In this document: in pieces, positions 1-8,669 of the stretch
Position numbering within the stretch: the stretch's first letter is position 1
How the letters are laid out: every line of letters starts with the position of its first letter
From: Blautia luti
GTDB taxonomy: Bacteria > Bacillota > Clostridia > Lachnospirales > Lachnospiraceae
Reading direction: 5' to 3'
Assembly: GCF_013304735.1 (NCBI RefSeq)
Contig: NZ_JAAITI010000016.1
Location: 1-64,000, forward strand
DNA: 64,000 bases
Made by a program: the position numbers and the translations under genes
The notes under the pieces: model-generated
Databases searched by the model: none
What the model was told of the DNA's origin: nothing
Seen by the model: the letters and a program-made list of their open reading frames with translations, nothing else

Positions 1-1498
1 TCTGGTAAATTCCATAGCGGTTTCCATCACTTTCTAAAAGAAGTGTTTCTTTGATTTTTGCTTTTTCTTCCGGTGTCATAACCGTTTCCTGACTTCTCCG
101 GTAATTTTCCCATTCAAATTTCGTCACTCCGAATAATCCGTCATGCTGTAAAATATCCAGTTCCAGATTCATAATTCTTTGCAACTGTTCCTGACCGCCA
201 ACTGCTCCGGTCAGTCCATAAACCGTTACTCCCTCATGGTGCAATTCCACTGCCCGTTCCCTGGTAAGCGGAAGCATACTTTCTGAATAAAATCCGGCTT
301 CATGCAATTCTGATAAACCGATCATCGAATCCGGCAGACTGTCAATCTGTTTCTCCGCTTCTCCAATCAGTTTTAGTACCGCTTCTCTGTTTCCATCCAG
401 AATAGATTCAGCAAGGCTCTCTGCCAGTTTTTCCGTTGCTTCCCTATTATCCAGTCTATAAGCAAAATTCACGATAAGGTTCCTCTGGTCATTACTGAAA
501 ATCGTCCGTTCCTGTTCAAGCCGGTTGATGGTCTGCTCCGCATACTGCATGGCACTCAGTTCTTCTATCTGCTCCACAGCAGTTACTTCCTGCTCTGGTC
601 TTTCGACCTGAAGTTCCTTGAGTTTTTCCTCAATCTGTCCGATCATATCAGCAGAAGTCTTACGAATGGTGTCCATAGAAGCACGAAGCTCTTTCATATT
701 TTTACCGGAAGACCAGCTCGCAATATAGGAAAAGGAATACTCTGATGTATCCAGTCCAAAATGGTTGCATACCACATAGGCAACACTTTCAGCTTCCACT
801 TCCCTTGTAAGCTGGTCTTTTACAATGCCCTCCGCTTCCATCTGGTCACGATCATGCAATACTGCATGTGCCGTTTCATGCACCGCTGTTTTCATGGTCT
901 GTGCTTCACTCATGCCAGGCTGGATAGCAATATATTTATCGACAAGCTGATAAAAGCCTTTCGCCTCCCCATCAATCTCAAGAAAGCGGATAGGAACCGG
1001 GGCAACCCTTTTTAATGCTTCCATAAAATCATGGTAGATCAGAATATCCCCCTCCAGTTCTGATACCTCAAATTCTGGAATTGGTTCTCCTGTGGTCTGG
1101 CTGACATCAAATACTGTCGTGACCCGGAATTTTGTAATAACACGCTCTATTACTTCTGTTTCCGGCTGTCCATCTTTCCCAATCACAATCTCTCCTGTTT
1201 CCGGATCAGTCTTTTCAATCTCCTGTTTCTCTTTATATGGAGCCGGGGCAATAATCTGGATGCCTTTTTCCCCTCTTTTTACCTGTCGGTTGAATTTCTT
1301 CTGCCATGCCTGATACCCCGCTACCAGTGTTGCTTCCGGTTTCTGCATAGCGATCAACAATGTATTATTAAAACTGTAATTATGGAACTTTGCCATTGTA
1401 TTCAGATATTCCGTATATTTTTCTGATGTGAATATTTCTGCAACACCCTGTTCCAACTGCTCTGTAATCTGCTTTAACTGTTCTTCTCTGTTTGCCAT
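1..1498 (-). CDS. ArdC-like antirestriction protein of a conjugative element (3' end beyond window)
   Basis: About 499 codons are visible and the frame runs open through the left edge, so the C-terminus is missing. I translated it by hand from ATG at 1498, which has GGAGGA about 7 bases upstream. The N-terminal ~230 residues resemble the ArdC/DUF1738 single-stranded-DNA-binding domain with a zinc-peptidase-like motif HETAHAVLHD and a downstream EVEAESVAYVVC segment supplying a likely third ligand. The following ~250 residues are charged and helical, resembling YodL-type regions of Tn916/CTnDOT-like element proteins in Firmicutes. Family knowledge: ArdC-type proteins protect incoming DNA during conjugation. 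It lies directly after a terminator and the SNF2 remnant, a gene order usual for integrative conjugative elements. Class confident, exact function less so. Confidence 0.75.
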   Translation of the reverse strand, partial: MANREEQLKQITEQLEQGVAEIFTSEKYTEYLNTMAKFHNYSFNNTLLIAMQKPEATLVAGYQAWQKKFNRQVKRGEKGIQIIAPAPYKEKQEIEKTDPETGEIVIGKDGQPETEVIERVITKFRVTTVFDVSQTTGEPIPEFEVSELEGDILIYHDFMEALKRVAPVPIRFLEIDGEAKGFYQLVDKYIAIQPGMSEAQTMKTAVHETAHAVLHDRDQMEAEGIVKDQLTREVEAESVAYVVCNHFGLDTSEYSFSYIASWSSGKNMKELRASMDTIRKTSADMIGQIEEKLKELQVERPEQEVTAVEQIEELSAMQYAEQTINRLEQERTIFSNDQRNLIVNFAYRLDNREATEKLAESLAESILDGNREAVLKLIGEAEKQIDSLPDSMIGLSELHEAGFYSESMLPLTRERAVELHHEGVTVYGLTGAVGGQEQLQRIMNLELDILQHDGLFGVTKFEWENYRRSQETVMTPEEKAKIKETLLLESDGNRYGIYQ

Positions 1499-1519
1499 AA
1501 TCAAATCCTCCATAGAAAA

Positions 1520-1552
1520 ATCCCGCCAAAGCTATGGTCACTCTGACGGGAT
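1520..1552 (-). terminator. Intrinsic terminator between the SNF2 remnant and the ArdC-like gene
   Basis: On the minus strand the arms ATCCCG and CGGGAT close a hairpin followed by TTTTT, starting 6 bases after the stop codon of the SNF2 remnant. The ArdC-like ribosome binding site follows within 15 bases, so the hairpin may also attenuate that gene. Confidence 0.6.
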
Positions 1553-1557
1553 ACCCT

Positions 1558-2682
1558 TTATAACTCCTGTTCGTGTTTCTTTTTTGGTTTCTGCTGTATT
1601 TCGCCTGTCTGCTCCTGCTGTTTCTGTTCTTTCAGCCTTTCCAGAATAGATGTTTTATGAACACTGTCAGCAATTCTGTCCTGTCGTTCCTCTGTCACGT
1701 TTACTTCCGGATTTTCCCCAATGCCCTCATCTGCCAGAAGATTTTCTCCCCCTTTCTCATCCATGTTCAGCATGGCATTTAGTTCTGCCAGACGTTCCAT
1801 TTTTTCACTCAGTTCCGCTTCTTTCGGGAATGGCTTCTGCACCTCTTCCTGTGCGGTCTTTAACTGCTGTTGTACCGTTTCCAGATTCTGCTCGGTATCT
1901 GCCAGCTTTTTCTCGATTGCAGAAAGTGCATTATGAATCCTCTGGATATTGCCCAGAGTATCCTTTCCGAACTCAATCTTATAAGAACATTTTCCCTTGA
2001 TCGTCATGGTATAAGTATTCGACAGGAAATTATATTCTGAAGAAAGTGCAAAACCATGATATTCTCCAATCTGCCCGGCTGATTTTACGGACTTCAAACC
2101 GGATGCTGCTGAAATAAGTGCAACTCCCGCTTCTTTTTTATCCGTATACAGCTTTCCACCGACTGTCATTGCAAAGTGGTCATTATCCTGTAAATCTATT
2201 CTTTTTACTACATCTGCATCCACACGCATACCGGCAATCTTTTCTTTTAATGCGGTAATCTGCACCGGATACCTCTTTGCAATATCCGATTCCAGACGAT
2301 AGATCTGACTGGTGTGGTTTGCTTTCAGTAGTTTCAGCTTACTTACCTGCACATCCAGATCCATTTTTTCCTTGATGTACTCGTTTCCTGTTGCCAGTGC
2401 TTTAATCTCTGCATATGACAGGGCTGTATCATCTACATCCTCACAGGCACGAACCGGGGATTTACTGGTCATGATCTGCGAAATAAACTTCTGCTTGTTT
2501 TCCAGAATCTGCCACATGTACGAATCGAATGTATTTTCCGTTACATACCGGAAGATTTTTACCTTATCATTCTGATTTCCCTGTCTTAGAATACGTCCCT
2601 CCTGCTGTTCCAGGTCAGACGGCAAGTCCATATGGACAAAAAGTGAAGTCCCTAGTAGTGCGAATACCGGGGACTTCTTCAT
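1558..2682 (-). pseudogene. 3' remnant of a giant SNF2 helicase/DNA methylase gene of conjugative elements
   Basis: The open frame encodes 374 residues. From about residue 20 it matches the last part of the ~2000-residue SNF2/N-6 methylase proteins carried by Firmicutes conjugative elements: helicase motif VI region (DLEQQEGRILRQGNQN), then FDSYMWQILENKQKFISQIM and SYAEIKALATGNEYIKEKMD, then a coiled-coil-rich tail. Everything upstream (methylase domain, helicase motifs I-V) is absent. The first ~17 residues (MKKSPVFALLG...) do not belong to the family, and the usual tryptophan-containing residues before SDLEQ are missing, so a deletion junction lies near 2630-2680. The ATG overlaps the stop codon of the preceding AAA fragment. 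An active helicase is impossible; whether any protein is made is unknown. Confidence 0.8.
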
Positions 2683-3558
2683 GCTTCTCTGAGAATCGTA
2701 TTGGCATCTTTACCATACGTCTCATCCGCAGCCTCCCAAACTCCACAATCCTTCAACACCACAACCGACTCTCTCTTCACCGAATTAATCACCTCCGGCG
2801 CATGTGTGCTTACAATAAACTGTACTTTCGGAAAAATTTCCATTAAATCCTTTAAAATACGTTTCTGCCAGGTGGGATGTAAATGAAGGTCCACTTCATC
2901 AATCAAAACAATTCCTTCTGTCTCTGTTAATACATTATCTAACAACTGCGGATTCAGAAGAGCCATTCTGTACGCAATATCGGCAATCAGACTTATGGTA
3001 CATCTGTATCCGTCACTGAGCAGAGAAACAGGAATCCGGATATGTTTCTTATCTTTGTCATAATAAATAACATCAAGATCCCCGGTATCCGGATTATACT
3101 ATACTTTCACATCAGAAAATCCCGTAATCGATGCAAACACCTTTTCCAATGCAGTTCTTACCGCTGTAAATTCCGGAATTTCCTGTTTTCTCTGAAATTC
3201 CTGTAGTGTCATTTTCTGAAACCATTTCATCATCAGTTTGTCATTGGCAGCGCCATCCAGACTGTCAATATATCCGTTACTTCTGTTATTCTTTTCGAAA
3301 GTATCACCCTTTTTCTCCTTATGCTGAGCCCAGAGCCGCCCTGTTCCGTAATAGGAAATAATCGGAAGCTTTAGTTCTCTGTCTCCGCTTCTCATTCTCT
3401 CCTGATAGGACTCCGCTACCAGAGTTAACGGCTTTGCCGATGCAAGTCCTCCTCTGCCTTTTGCGGAATTCAGGTTTCTGGTCCAGGTAATTTCTTTTCC
3501 ATCAACATCACCAATTGCCGTTATTTCAACAGGAAACTTTCTATGTGGCTCTGTCCTC
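2679..3558 (-). pseudogene. Broken AAA ATPase (COG3950/PtuA-like), Walker A end missing, internal amber codon
   Basis: Two pieces lie in one frame, separated only by a TAG at 3099-3101. The first piece has KEITWTRNLNSAKGRG and ISYYGTGRLWAQ, typical of COG3950-type ATPases, which are related to the PtuA ATPase of Septu defence. After the amber codon, reading continues as YNPDTGDLDVIYYDKDKK and LSDGYR, into the Walker B/D-loop motif LIDEVDLHLHPTWQ and the H-loop STHAPEVI. It stops at ILREA, where the family usually continues. The N-terminal Walker A domain is absent: upstream the frame runs into a nuclease gene fragment around 3550. It is thus truncated at both ends and interrupted. Likely a decayed defence ATPase; amber read-through is possible but would not restore ATP binding. 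Confidence 0.8.
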
Positions 3559-3970
3559 TCCACTGGATTTCGATTCCCAGATTTTTTCCGTATTTTTCAA
3601 TTCTGAGCTGATGTTCTGGTTTGTCTTTGTCTTTTGCACTGCTGGCGGAGAATTCTTTATTGATATAGAAAATTATCCGGTCAATTCCGGCATATTTGTT
3701 CTTGGCCCCTTTGATTGCGTCTTTCAGGTCCTGTTCTTTGGATGACATCTGCGTTCCTGCGTCATAGTATTTGGCCTGGAATCCGACTTTATGGCCATCG
3801 GCTGTGTTGGCAGGCTGTGTTTCGATGTAGGGTTGGTTGTAGTATCGGAAGATTCCGTAGGTCTGTTTGAATTCATAGCAGAATAGGATGTAGGCGAGGC
3901 CTTCGAATGCGGGGCGGGGATCTGTGGAAAATTTGTATTCGAATGCTTTCCAGTCGACGGGTCTGTTCAT
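3521..3970 (-). pseudogene. 5' fragment of a PD-(D/E)XK-like nuclease (STAND/Avs-type N-terminus?)
   Basis: I place the start at ATG 3970 (an in-frame ATG at 3985 abuts AAAGGAG too closely). The ~150 residues contain RPAFEGLAYILFCYEF, then DGHKVGFQAKYYD, which looks like the E...D...QxK core of a PD-(D/E)XK fold, then a Rossmann-like strand IDRIIFYINKEF and GIEIQWRGQS. Such a module is found at the N-terminus of large STAND NTPase defence proteins, but the fragment ends 5 codons after that and the DNA passes out of frame into the AAA ATPase remnant. It overlaps the DUF2442 gene upstream by a few bases, so it was once the third gene of the kinase operon. The family assignment is inference from motif shape only. 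Confidence 0.5.
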
Positions 3971-3975
3971 ATATT

Positions 3976-4797
3976 TTACTTCCATCTCCTTTGTTCAATA
4001 TCACTTTTCATAAACAACCGATACCGCTGACCTTCCTTCACAGCAGTAAGCTTCCCTCTTCTTACAAGGTCATCGATGTTCTGCTTGGAGCATCCCAGTT
4101 CTTCTGCCGCCTGGGCGGAATCTATGATATGGTCGCTTATCATGCTCTGAAGTTCACTGCTGGTAAGTGGAATCTTTTTCCCTGCTCTATGAAGTGTTTC
4201 TCTTGGAATGCACAGACTTTCGCTTTCTCCCCAACAGATTCCGTAGCCTCCTGTTTCCACTTTGACTGAACGGAAAATTTTTTCATTATTTAATACTGGT
4301 GTAAAGTGTCTGTCTGAGCCAACCAGATCTTCTAACTTACATTTCCGGACGGAGTCATCGTAAAAGGATATCAACAGTGTGTAATTTTTCAGTGGGAATA
4401 CATCTTTTACTTTTATGGTATTTCTTTTTATGATATAAGCTGGAAGATTTTTTTCTGAGATGGGTGTCAGGTAGTAATAGTCCTGTGCACAGCGGCCGTC
4501 GGTCATGGCAAGGAGTTTGAACTCGTCATAGCTGTCTAGGCCATTGTCTTTCAGGATTCTTCCGAGATTTTGCCGGTCCTGAGGGATAATCCTCTGCTGT
4601 ACCCAGATTTTACTCCAGTATGCATTTATGGTCTTTTCGCCGCGTTTCAGGCGGGAGGAAAGAATCAGGGGTGTTTCCCAGATGTCTGCATCGTCCGGGA
4701 GTTCTATATAAAATCGCTTGTCTTTTTCATAATAGATGAGATAGGCGAGATTTTTTCTTGTTTTGTCTTCTTCATTTCTGATTACAAAAATCTTCAT
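3976..4797 (-). CDS. DUF2442 protein with C-terminal excisionase-type helix-turn-helix
   Basis: 273 residues, start ATG 4797 with AAAGGTGG 8 bases upstream. The N-terminal ~100 residues begin MKIFVIRNEED and show no motif I know. Residues ~125-205 (IKVKDVFPLKNYTLLISFYD through ESESLCIPRETLH) match the DUF2442 fold. Residues ~222-272 (SAQAAEELGCSKQNIDDLVRRG, then a KEGQRYRLF wing) form a MerR/excisionase-type DNA-binding domain. It overlaps the end of the HipA-like kinase gene by 26 bases, so the two are co-translated, and the remnant nuclease gene began within its last codons. I infer a regulator or antitoxin partner of the kinase: DNA binding at the C-terminus, partner or promoter control at the N-terminus. 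No substrate is known to me. Confidence 0.7.
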   Translation of the reverse strand: MKIFVIRNEEDKTRKNLAYLIYYEKDKRFYIELPDDADIWETPLILSSRLKRGEKTINAYWSKIWVQQRIIPQDRQNLGRILKDNGLDSYDEFKLLAMTDGRCAQDYYYLTPISEKNLPAYIIKRNTIKVKDVFPLKNYTLLISFYDDSVRKCKLEDLVGSDRHFTPVLNNEKIFRSVKVETGGYGICWGESESLCIPRETLHRAGKKIPLTSSELQSMISDHIIDSAQAAEELGCSKQNIDDLVRRGKLTAVKEGQRYRLFMKSDIEQRRWK

Positions 4798-5596
4798 AGT
4801 ATAACCACCTTTTCCAGATCATGTTCCAGATTTTTTCCTGTAAATACCGGGGAATAATGCCATCCAGTCCTTCCAATAATATTGCTTTATGTTTTTCCTG
4901 TAAGGGATGCAGCTGAGGCATTTTCTCCCGGGGAATCAACTGCAGGTTTTGCTGTGCATAATAGGAGCCAACAAAACATTGTACCGGCCTGTCCTGCATA
5001 ATATCAAATTTTTCGACTGCTTCTTCTGTATGACAACTGAACAGCAACGATAAGCCATGGTCAAAAATTGGTGCCAGACGCAGCGTTTTTTCTTCGGAAT
5101 TGCGTAATACCTCGATATTTGCCCCGTGTCTGTCACGATTTAGAATAAGGAAATCAACTACCAGCATTTCATATACATATTTTTCCCATCCATTGCGTAT
5201 ACAGAATTCCATTGGTGTTTCATGAGCCAGATGTTCTGCTTCATAGAATGTATCCAGTGCTGCTTTGTTTTCTCCTATTTTCTTGAAATCTTCGGACATG
5301 CATAAGTACGTATCTATATTTTTATCATTTACGGTTATTTCTGCATGAATCAAATCGTAATGAAGGTGCTCTATTCCCAGAATATTCAGAAGTCTGTCTG
5401 TAATTAGTTCATTTACACATTCGTGTCCTATTATTCCATTTATACCATCATAATTAGATAATTTATAGTATTTCTTTGGTTTTTGTAAGTCGTCTGTTGC
5501 TTTCAGAAAAGAACCTGCTGTTCCGGATGAGGATCGGATCTGTGACCATTGAAGATATTTCAGGTCTTGTTTTTCGTGAATGATACGGGTACTCAT
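4772..5596 (-). CDS. HipA-like kinase
   Basis: 274 residues, start ATG 5596 behind GGAGG. The catalytic loop NRDRHGANIEVL corresponds to the HRDxxxxN signature of HipA/PI3K-like kinases, and LAPIFDHGLSLLF supplies the metal-binding D of the DFG-like motif. The N-terminal half (KYYKLSNYDGINGIIGHECVN) resembles the HipA nucleotide-binding lobe. It is shorter than E. coli HipA (440 residues) and lacks the Couple_hipA domain. HipA-family kinases phosphorylate translation factors such as glutamyl-tRNA synthetase and can cause dormancy; the substrate here is unknown. First gene of an operon with the DUF2442/HTH gene, behind its own strong promoter and insulated by a terminator on the far side. A toxin or abortive-infection role is inference. 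Confidence 0.75.
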   Translation of the reverse strand: MSTRIIHEKQDLKYLQWSQIRSSSGTAGSFLKATDDLQKPKKYYKLSNYDGINGIIGHECVNELITDRLLNILGIEHLHYDLIHAEITVNDKNIDTYLCMSEDFKKIGENKAALDTFYEAEHLAHETPMEFCIRNGWEKYVYEMLVVDFLILNRDRHGANIEVLRNSEEKTLRLAPIFDHGLSLLFSCHTEEAVEKFDIMQDRPVQCFVGSYYAQQNLQLIPREKMPQLHPLQEKHKAILLEGLDGIIPRYLQEKIWNMIWKRWLYYEDFCNQK

Positions 5597-5617
5597 GCAT
5601 GACCTCCTTTTTGTTTT

Positions 5618-5646
5618 ATTATATGATTTTACTTGTTTTACGTCAA
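5618..5646 (-). promoter_or_regulatory. Sigma-A promoter of the HipA-like kinase operon
   Basis: TTGACG (5641-5646), 17-base spacer, TATAAT (5618-5623), read on the minus strand, 22 bases before the kinase start codon. This leaves a very short leader. Confidence 0.75.
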
Positions 5647-5661
5647 GTTTTTAGCAATATA

Positions 5662-5703
5662 AAAGGTAGTCTCAGAATGGTTTGGTCTCTGAGGCTACCT
5701 TTT
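5662..5703. terminator. Bidirectional-looking terminator upstream of the kinase operon
   Basis: AAAGGTAGTCTCAGA and TCTGAGGCTACCTTT form a 15-base stem with one mismatch and A/T runs on both sides. It lies between the kinase promoter and the stop codon of the PDDEXK_9 gene (both genes minus), so it ends the PDDEXK_9 transcript. Confidence 0.75.
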
Positions 5704-5761
5704 TCATCCAACAGTTTTTTCGGCCCTAATATAGTTCATATTTTAATTTTTATCTTCTGCA

Positions 5762-7459
5762 TTATGAAGTACCTATCACCACCCTACAATCCTTCTTATA
5801 ACAAGCAATCCCATACTTAATAATCGACCGCATGCCATCGTCCTCCAATTTTGCAGCATATTTCCGCTCCTCGATCTGCCGCAACGCTTCTGTGCAGGCA
5901 TCCTTCATTTTTCCATTTTCGGCATACTTTACCTCAATGACAATGCCGGTCCGGCTTTCTGGTATTTCTATCAGAATGTCACTGTAGCCGGTGCCGGATT
6001 CTGCGTTTGACCGGATGATCCAGTTATCTTTGTATCCGAGAAGTCCTAAAAGCATTCCGTGATAAAAGTTTTCTTTCTTCGCAGTGGCTGTATCACGGAT
6101 GCTTATTGTATTCCACAGATAGTTTCCAAAAAGCTCTTCTATTTTTTCCGGATTCTGTTCTGAAAAAGCATTACAAAACTGATTCAGGGTGTCGCCATCC
6201 TGCCTTGAGGTCTGCCGGAACCACTCTCTGATCTGCTTTATGAAAAGATTTTTCACTTCCAGATTTGGGATCTTCAGACGGAACTGATTTTCTGCTGTTT
6301 TTCCTTTCTGAGTCAGATAGCCGGTGGTAAAAAGCACACTCCACAGATTCTCGATGCTGCTGTCCAGCTCATTATATGTCAGTTCCTGGTGGATTTCCTT
6401 TGTTACAGTCTCTCCTGCGATCAGTCTTTCGATGTCGTTTTTTGTCTGACTGTCTGCTCTGTTGATAAATCTTCGTACAATTGCGTTTCCACTGGTATTG
6501 GACCAGTAATCTTCCGGTTTGGCGTTGGGATCTGCATATAATTTTTTGCAGTAACAGATTACGTCCCACGGGCAGTATACTTCTGTGTTTCCAAACTGAT
6601 AACCGTCGTACCATTCTTTGACTTCTGTATAGTGTCCGGATAAATCGTAATAGTTTAACATATCCTGTACTTCTGTATCGGTAAAGCCAAAGTATTCGTC
6701 GTACTGCACATCCAGTACCGATAATACTTCAAAATTGTTCAGGCCTGTAAATATACTTTCCTTGGCAATTCTCAGACAGCCAGTTAATACGGCAAAGTAA
6801 AGATTCGAATTTGTTTTTAATACATTACCAAACATGTTTCGGATCAGAGATACCATTTCCTCATAGTAGCCATTCTGAAAAGCTTTATCCAGGGGTACAT
6901 CGTATTCATCAATCAGAAGAATGACTTTTTTTCCATAATGTCTGCAAAGTAAGGAAGATAAGGTTAACAGTGATTTTTCCATTGCTGAGTATGACATTTG
7001 AAAATCACCGGTGTCAGAAACCATTGTCAGGGCTTTATACATTTTTTTATCTGTTTCTGATAACTCAGGGCTTTTTTCCAGAAAAGAAAATCTTAAGGCT
7101 TCTGCACCGATCGCATATTTCATTGCCGCACAGGCGCTCTCAAAGTTCATTCCTTCAACGTTCTTTAAACTGATGGAAATTACGGGAAAATGTCCCATAT
7201 ATTTTTCGCAGAATTCTCTGTCTTCGGAGATCTTCAGGCCTTCAAATATTTTGGGATCTGTCCCGATTTCAAAAAAGGTCTGAAGCATATTCATGTTCAG
7301 AGTTTTTCCAAAACGCCGTGGGCGGGTGATAAGGTTTACTTCGCTCCAGTTTTGGATTAGACTGTGAATCATTTCTGTTTTATCGACATAATAGAAGTTG
7401 TTTTTGATTATTTTTTCGAAATTATCTATTCCTACTGGAAGTTTCTTTTTTTCTGGCAT
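5762..7459 (-). CDS. AAA-ATPase-like / PDDEXK_9 nuclease-domain protein
   Basis: 565 residues from ATG 7459, chosen because GGGAGGTG lies 7 bases upstream and the product begins MPEKKKLPVGIDNFEKI as the family does; an upstream in-frame ATG lies inside a terminator. The N-terminal domain (AAA-ATPase_like, PF09820 type) has the degenerate Walker A RPRRFGKT and Walker B ILLIDEYDVPLDKA. The C-terminal domain (PF08011 type) has YSDILIEIPE and IVIEVKYA, a PD-(D/E)XK nuclease core. Such proteins occur in many paralogous copies in gut Clostridia and Bacteroidetes. Their role is unsettled, with mobile-element or defence roles suggested. Single-gene unit: its own terminator downstream, and the terminator of the metallopeptidase upstream. 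Confidence 0.85.
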   Translation of the reverse strand: MPEKKKLPVGIDNFEKIIKNNFYYVDKTEMIHSLIQNWSEVNLITRPRRFGKTLNMNMLQTFFEIGTDPKIFEGLKISEDREFCEKYMGHFPVISISLKNVEGMNFESACAAMKYAIGAEALRFSFLEKSPELSETDKKMYKALTMVSDTGDFQMSYSAMEKSLLTLSSLLCRHYGKKVILLIDEYDVPLDKAFQNGYYEEMVSLIRNMFGNVLKTNSNLYFAVLTGCLRIAKESIFTGLNNFEVLSVLDVQYDEYFGFTDTEVQDMLNYYDLSGHYTEVKEWYDGYQFGNTEVYCPWDVICYCKKLYADPNAKPEDYWSNTSGNAIVRRFINRADSQTKNDIERLIAGETVTKEIHQELTYNELDSSIENLWSVLFTTGYLTQKGKTAENQFRLKIPNLEVKNLFIKQIREWFRQTSRQDGDTLNQFCNAFSEQNPEKIEELFGNYLWNTISIRDTATAKKENFYHGMLLGLLGYKDNWIIRSNAESGTGYSDILIEIPESRTGIVIEVKYAENGKMKDACTEALRQIEERKYAAKLEDDGMRSIIKYGIACYKKDCRVVIGTS

Positions 7460-7484
7460 TGAAGCACCTCCCAAAACAAAAAAT

Positions 7485-7530
7485 GGTTTCACGATATCAT
7501 TATTTACTATAAATATGATATCATGAAACC
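7485..7530 (-). terminator. Terminator of the metallopeptidase gene (long near-perfect dyad)
   Basis: 16-base arms GGTTTCATGATATCAT and ATGATATCGTGAAACC with one mismatch and a 14-base loop, followed on the minus strand by ATTTTTTG. It lies 15 bases after the metallopeptidase stop codon and only about 12 bases before the ribosome binding site of the next gene. Confidence 0.75.
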
Positions 7531-7544
7531 TTTTTCACGTAAAG

Positions 7545-8585
7545 TTATACTCCCTGACGAAGAAACTCTCCGTCTTCTCCAAGAAAATATGACAGGGATT
7601 CGACATTGTCATTTTTATAAATTGTAACATACGAATATCGGTTATATTCATCTACCAGTTCATTCCAGCCATTTACCAGTGCCCGAATATGCATAGCGCC
7701 TTTTTGGGTTCCTGCAATGGAAAAGTAGCTGTCCCGGTATTTTCCTTTTCCAAGAGCCCGTTTTTCGTAGGAAATCATCGCATCGAATCCGCTGCTGATA
7801 AGTTCCCGGATAAGCTCATTATCTCCTTTAATTCTTATAAGTAAATCACAGATCGCAAGACTGCAGTAATACATCCGGATGCCGGGGTATGGATGATCAT
7901 ATGATTCTATATCTTTTTCCTGATAATTCGAGAAATCTCTGTTGGAGTTTTTTGCAAAGACATCGAAGCATAAATAAAAAGATAAAAACAAAAGATCAAA
8001 GGTTGCACTTAATACCTTTCTGTCTTCTTTCCAATATCCAAGTGTAATGGCCGTATTCAGCATTGCGGCATAATAATCTGCGTCAAATTCTCTCAGCTGT
8101 GTGAGCCAGTTATCTTTATTTGTTGTCTCGTCTGCATATAATTCTTCTATGAAATTGTCTTCTGAATTTGCCAGAACATGTCCATGGACAATATGTCCGA
8201 ATTCATGGGCAATGATAAAATTCAGCATGGACTGATACAGCTCTTTTTTATAACTGTCTTCTTTTTCTTCTGACAGGTGAAATACTTTTCTGAAATTTTT
8301 ATTACCGATGAATTCTTCGACTTCTTTCCAGAAAGCGACACAGAGTCCTATTGTCAGTACTATGTAGTTTTTTCCTTCGTATTTCTTTGCAAATGCATTT
8401 ACTCTGATGTCATTTACGATCCAGACGGAGACCTGCATTTTTTCAAATACGTCTTCGGATACCCATGTCTTGATTCCTGGTCTCATTTCGGATAGCAGTG
8501 GGTTGGTGATTTCTGCTATGGAGTAGAAATCCGGGATGTATTCTAGAAGTTCGATTTCGGCTTTGTTTATTTTAATTTTCTCCAT
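7545..8585 (-). CDS. HExxH metallopeptidase-like protein (gluzincin), paired with a regulator
   Basis: 346 residues. The zinc motif HEFGH is at residues 127-131 and a third ligand motif EFDADYY at 166-172, the spacing seen in M48-like and Lit/U49-like gluzincins. HPYPGIRMYY near residue 235 recalls the HP...R motif C-terminal to the active site in M48 peptidases. There is no signal peptide and no membrane segment long enough to be convincing, so the protein is probably cytosolic. The start ATG 8585 has GGAGAT upstream. It follows the winged-helix gene by 84 AT-rich bases and is probably co-transcribed with it. Such pairing recalls ImmR/ImmA, where a HExxH protease cleaves the repressor, and the phage-exclusion peptidase Lit; both parallels are inference. 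Confidence 0.65.
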   Translation of the reverse strand: MEKIKINKAEIELLEYIPDFYSIAEITNPLLSEMRPGIKTWVSEDVFEKMQVSVWIVNDIRVNAFAKKYEGKNYIVLTIGLCVAFWKEVEEFIGNKNFRKVFHLSEEKEDSYKKELYQSMLNFIIAHEFGHIVHGHVLANSEDNFIEELYADETTNKDNWLTQLREFDADYYAAMLNTAITLGYWKEDRKVLSATFDLLFLSFYLCFDVFAKNSNRDFSNYQEKDIESYDHPYPGIRMYYCSLAICDLLIRIKGDNELIRELISSGFDAMISYEKRALGKGKYRDSYFSIAGTQKGAMHIRALVNGWNELVDEYNRYSYVTIYKNDNVESLSYFLGEDGEFLRQGV

Positions 8586-8669
8586 TACTCTTTTTTTATC
8601 TCCATTAAACTTTTCGTAATTTAAAAGTTATCTTTTTATTAACAACTATTTCTGAATCTACATTATTTC

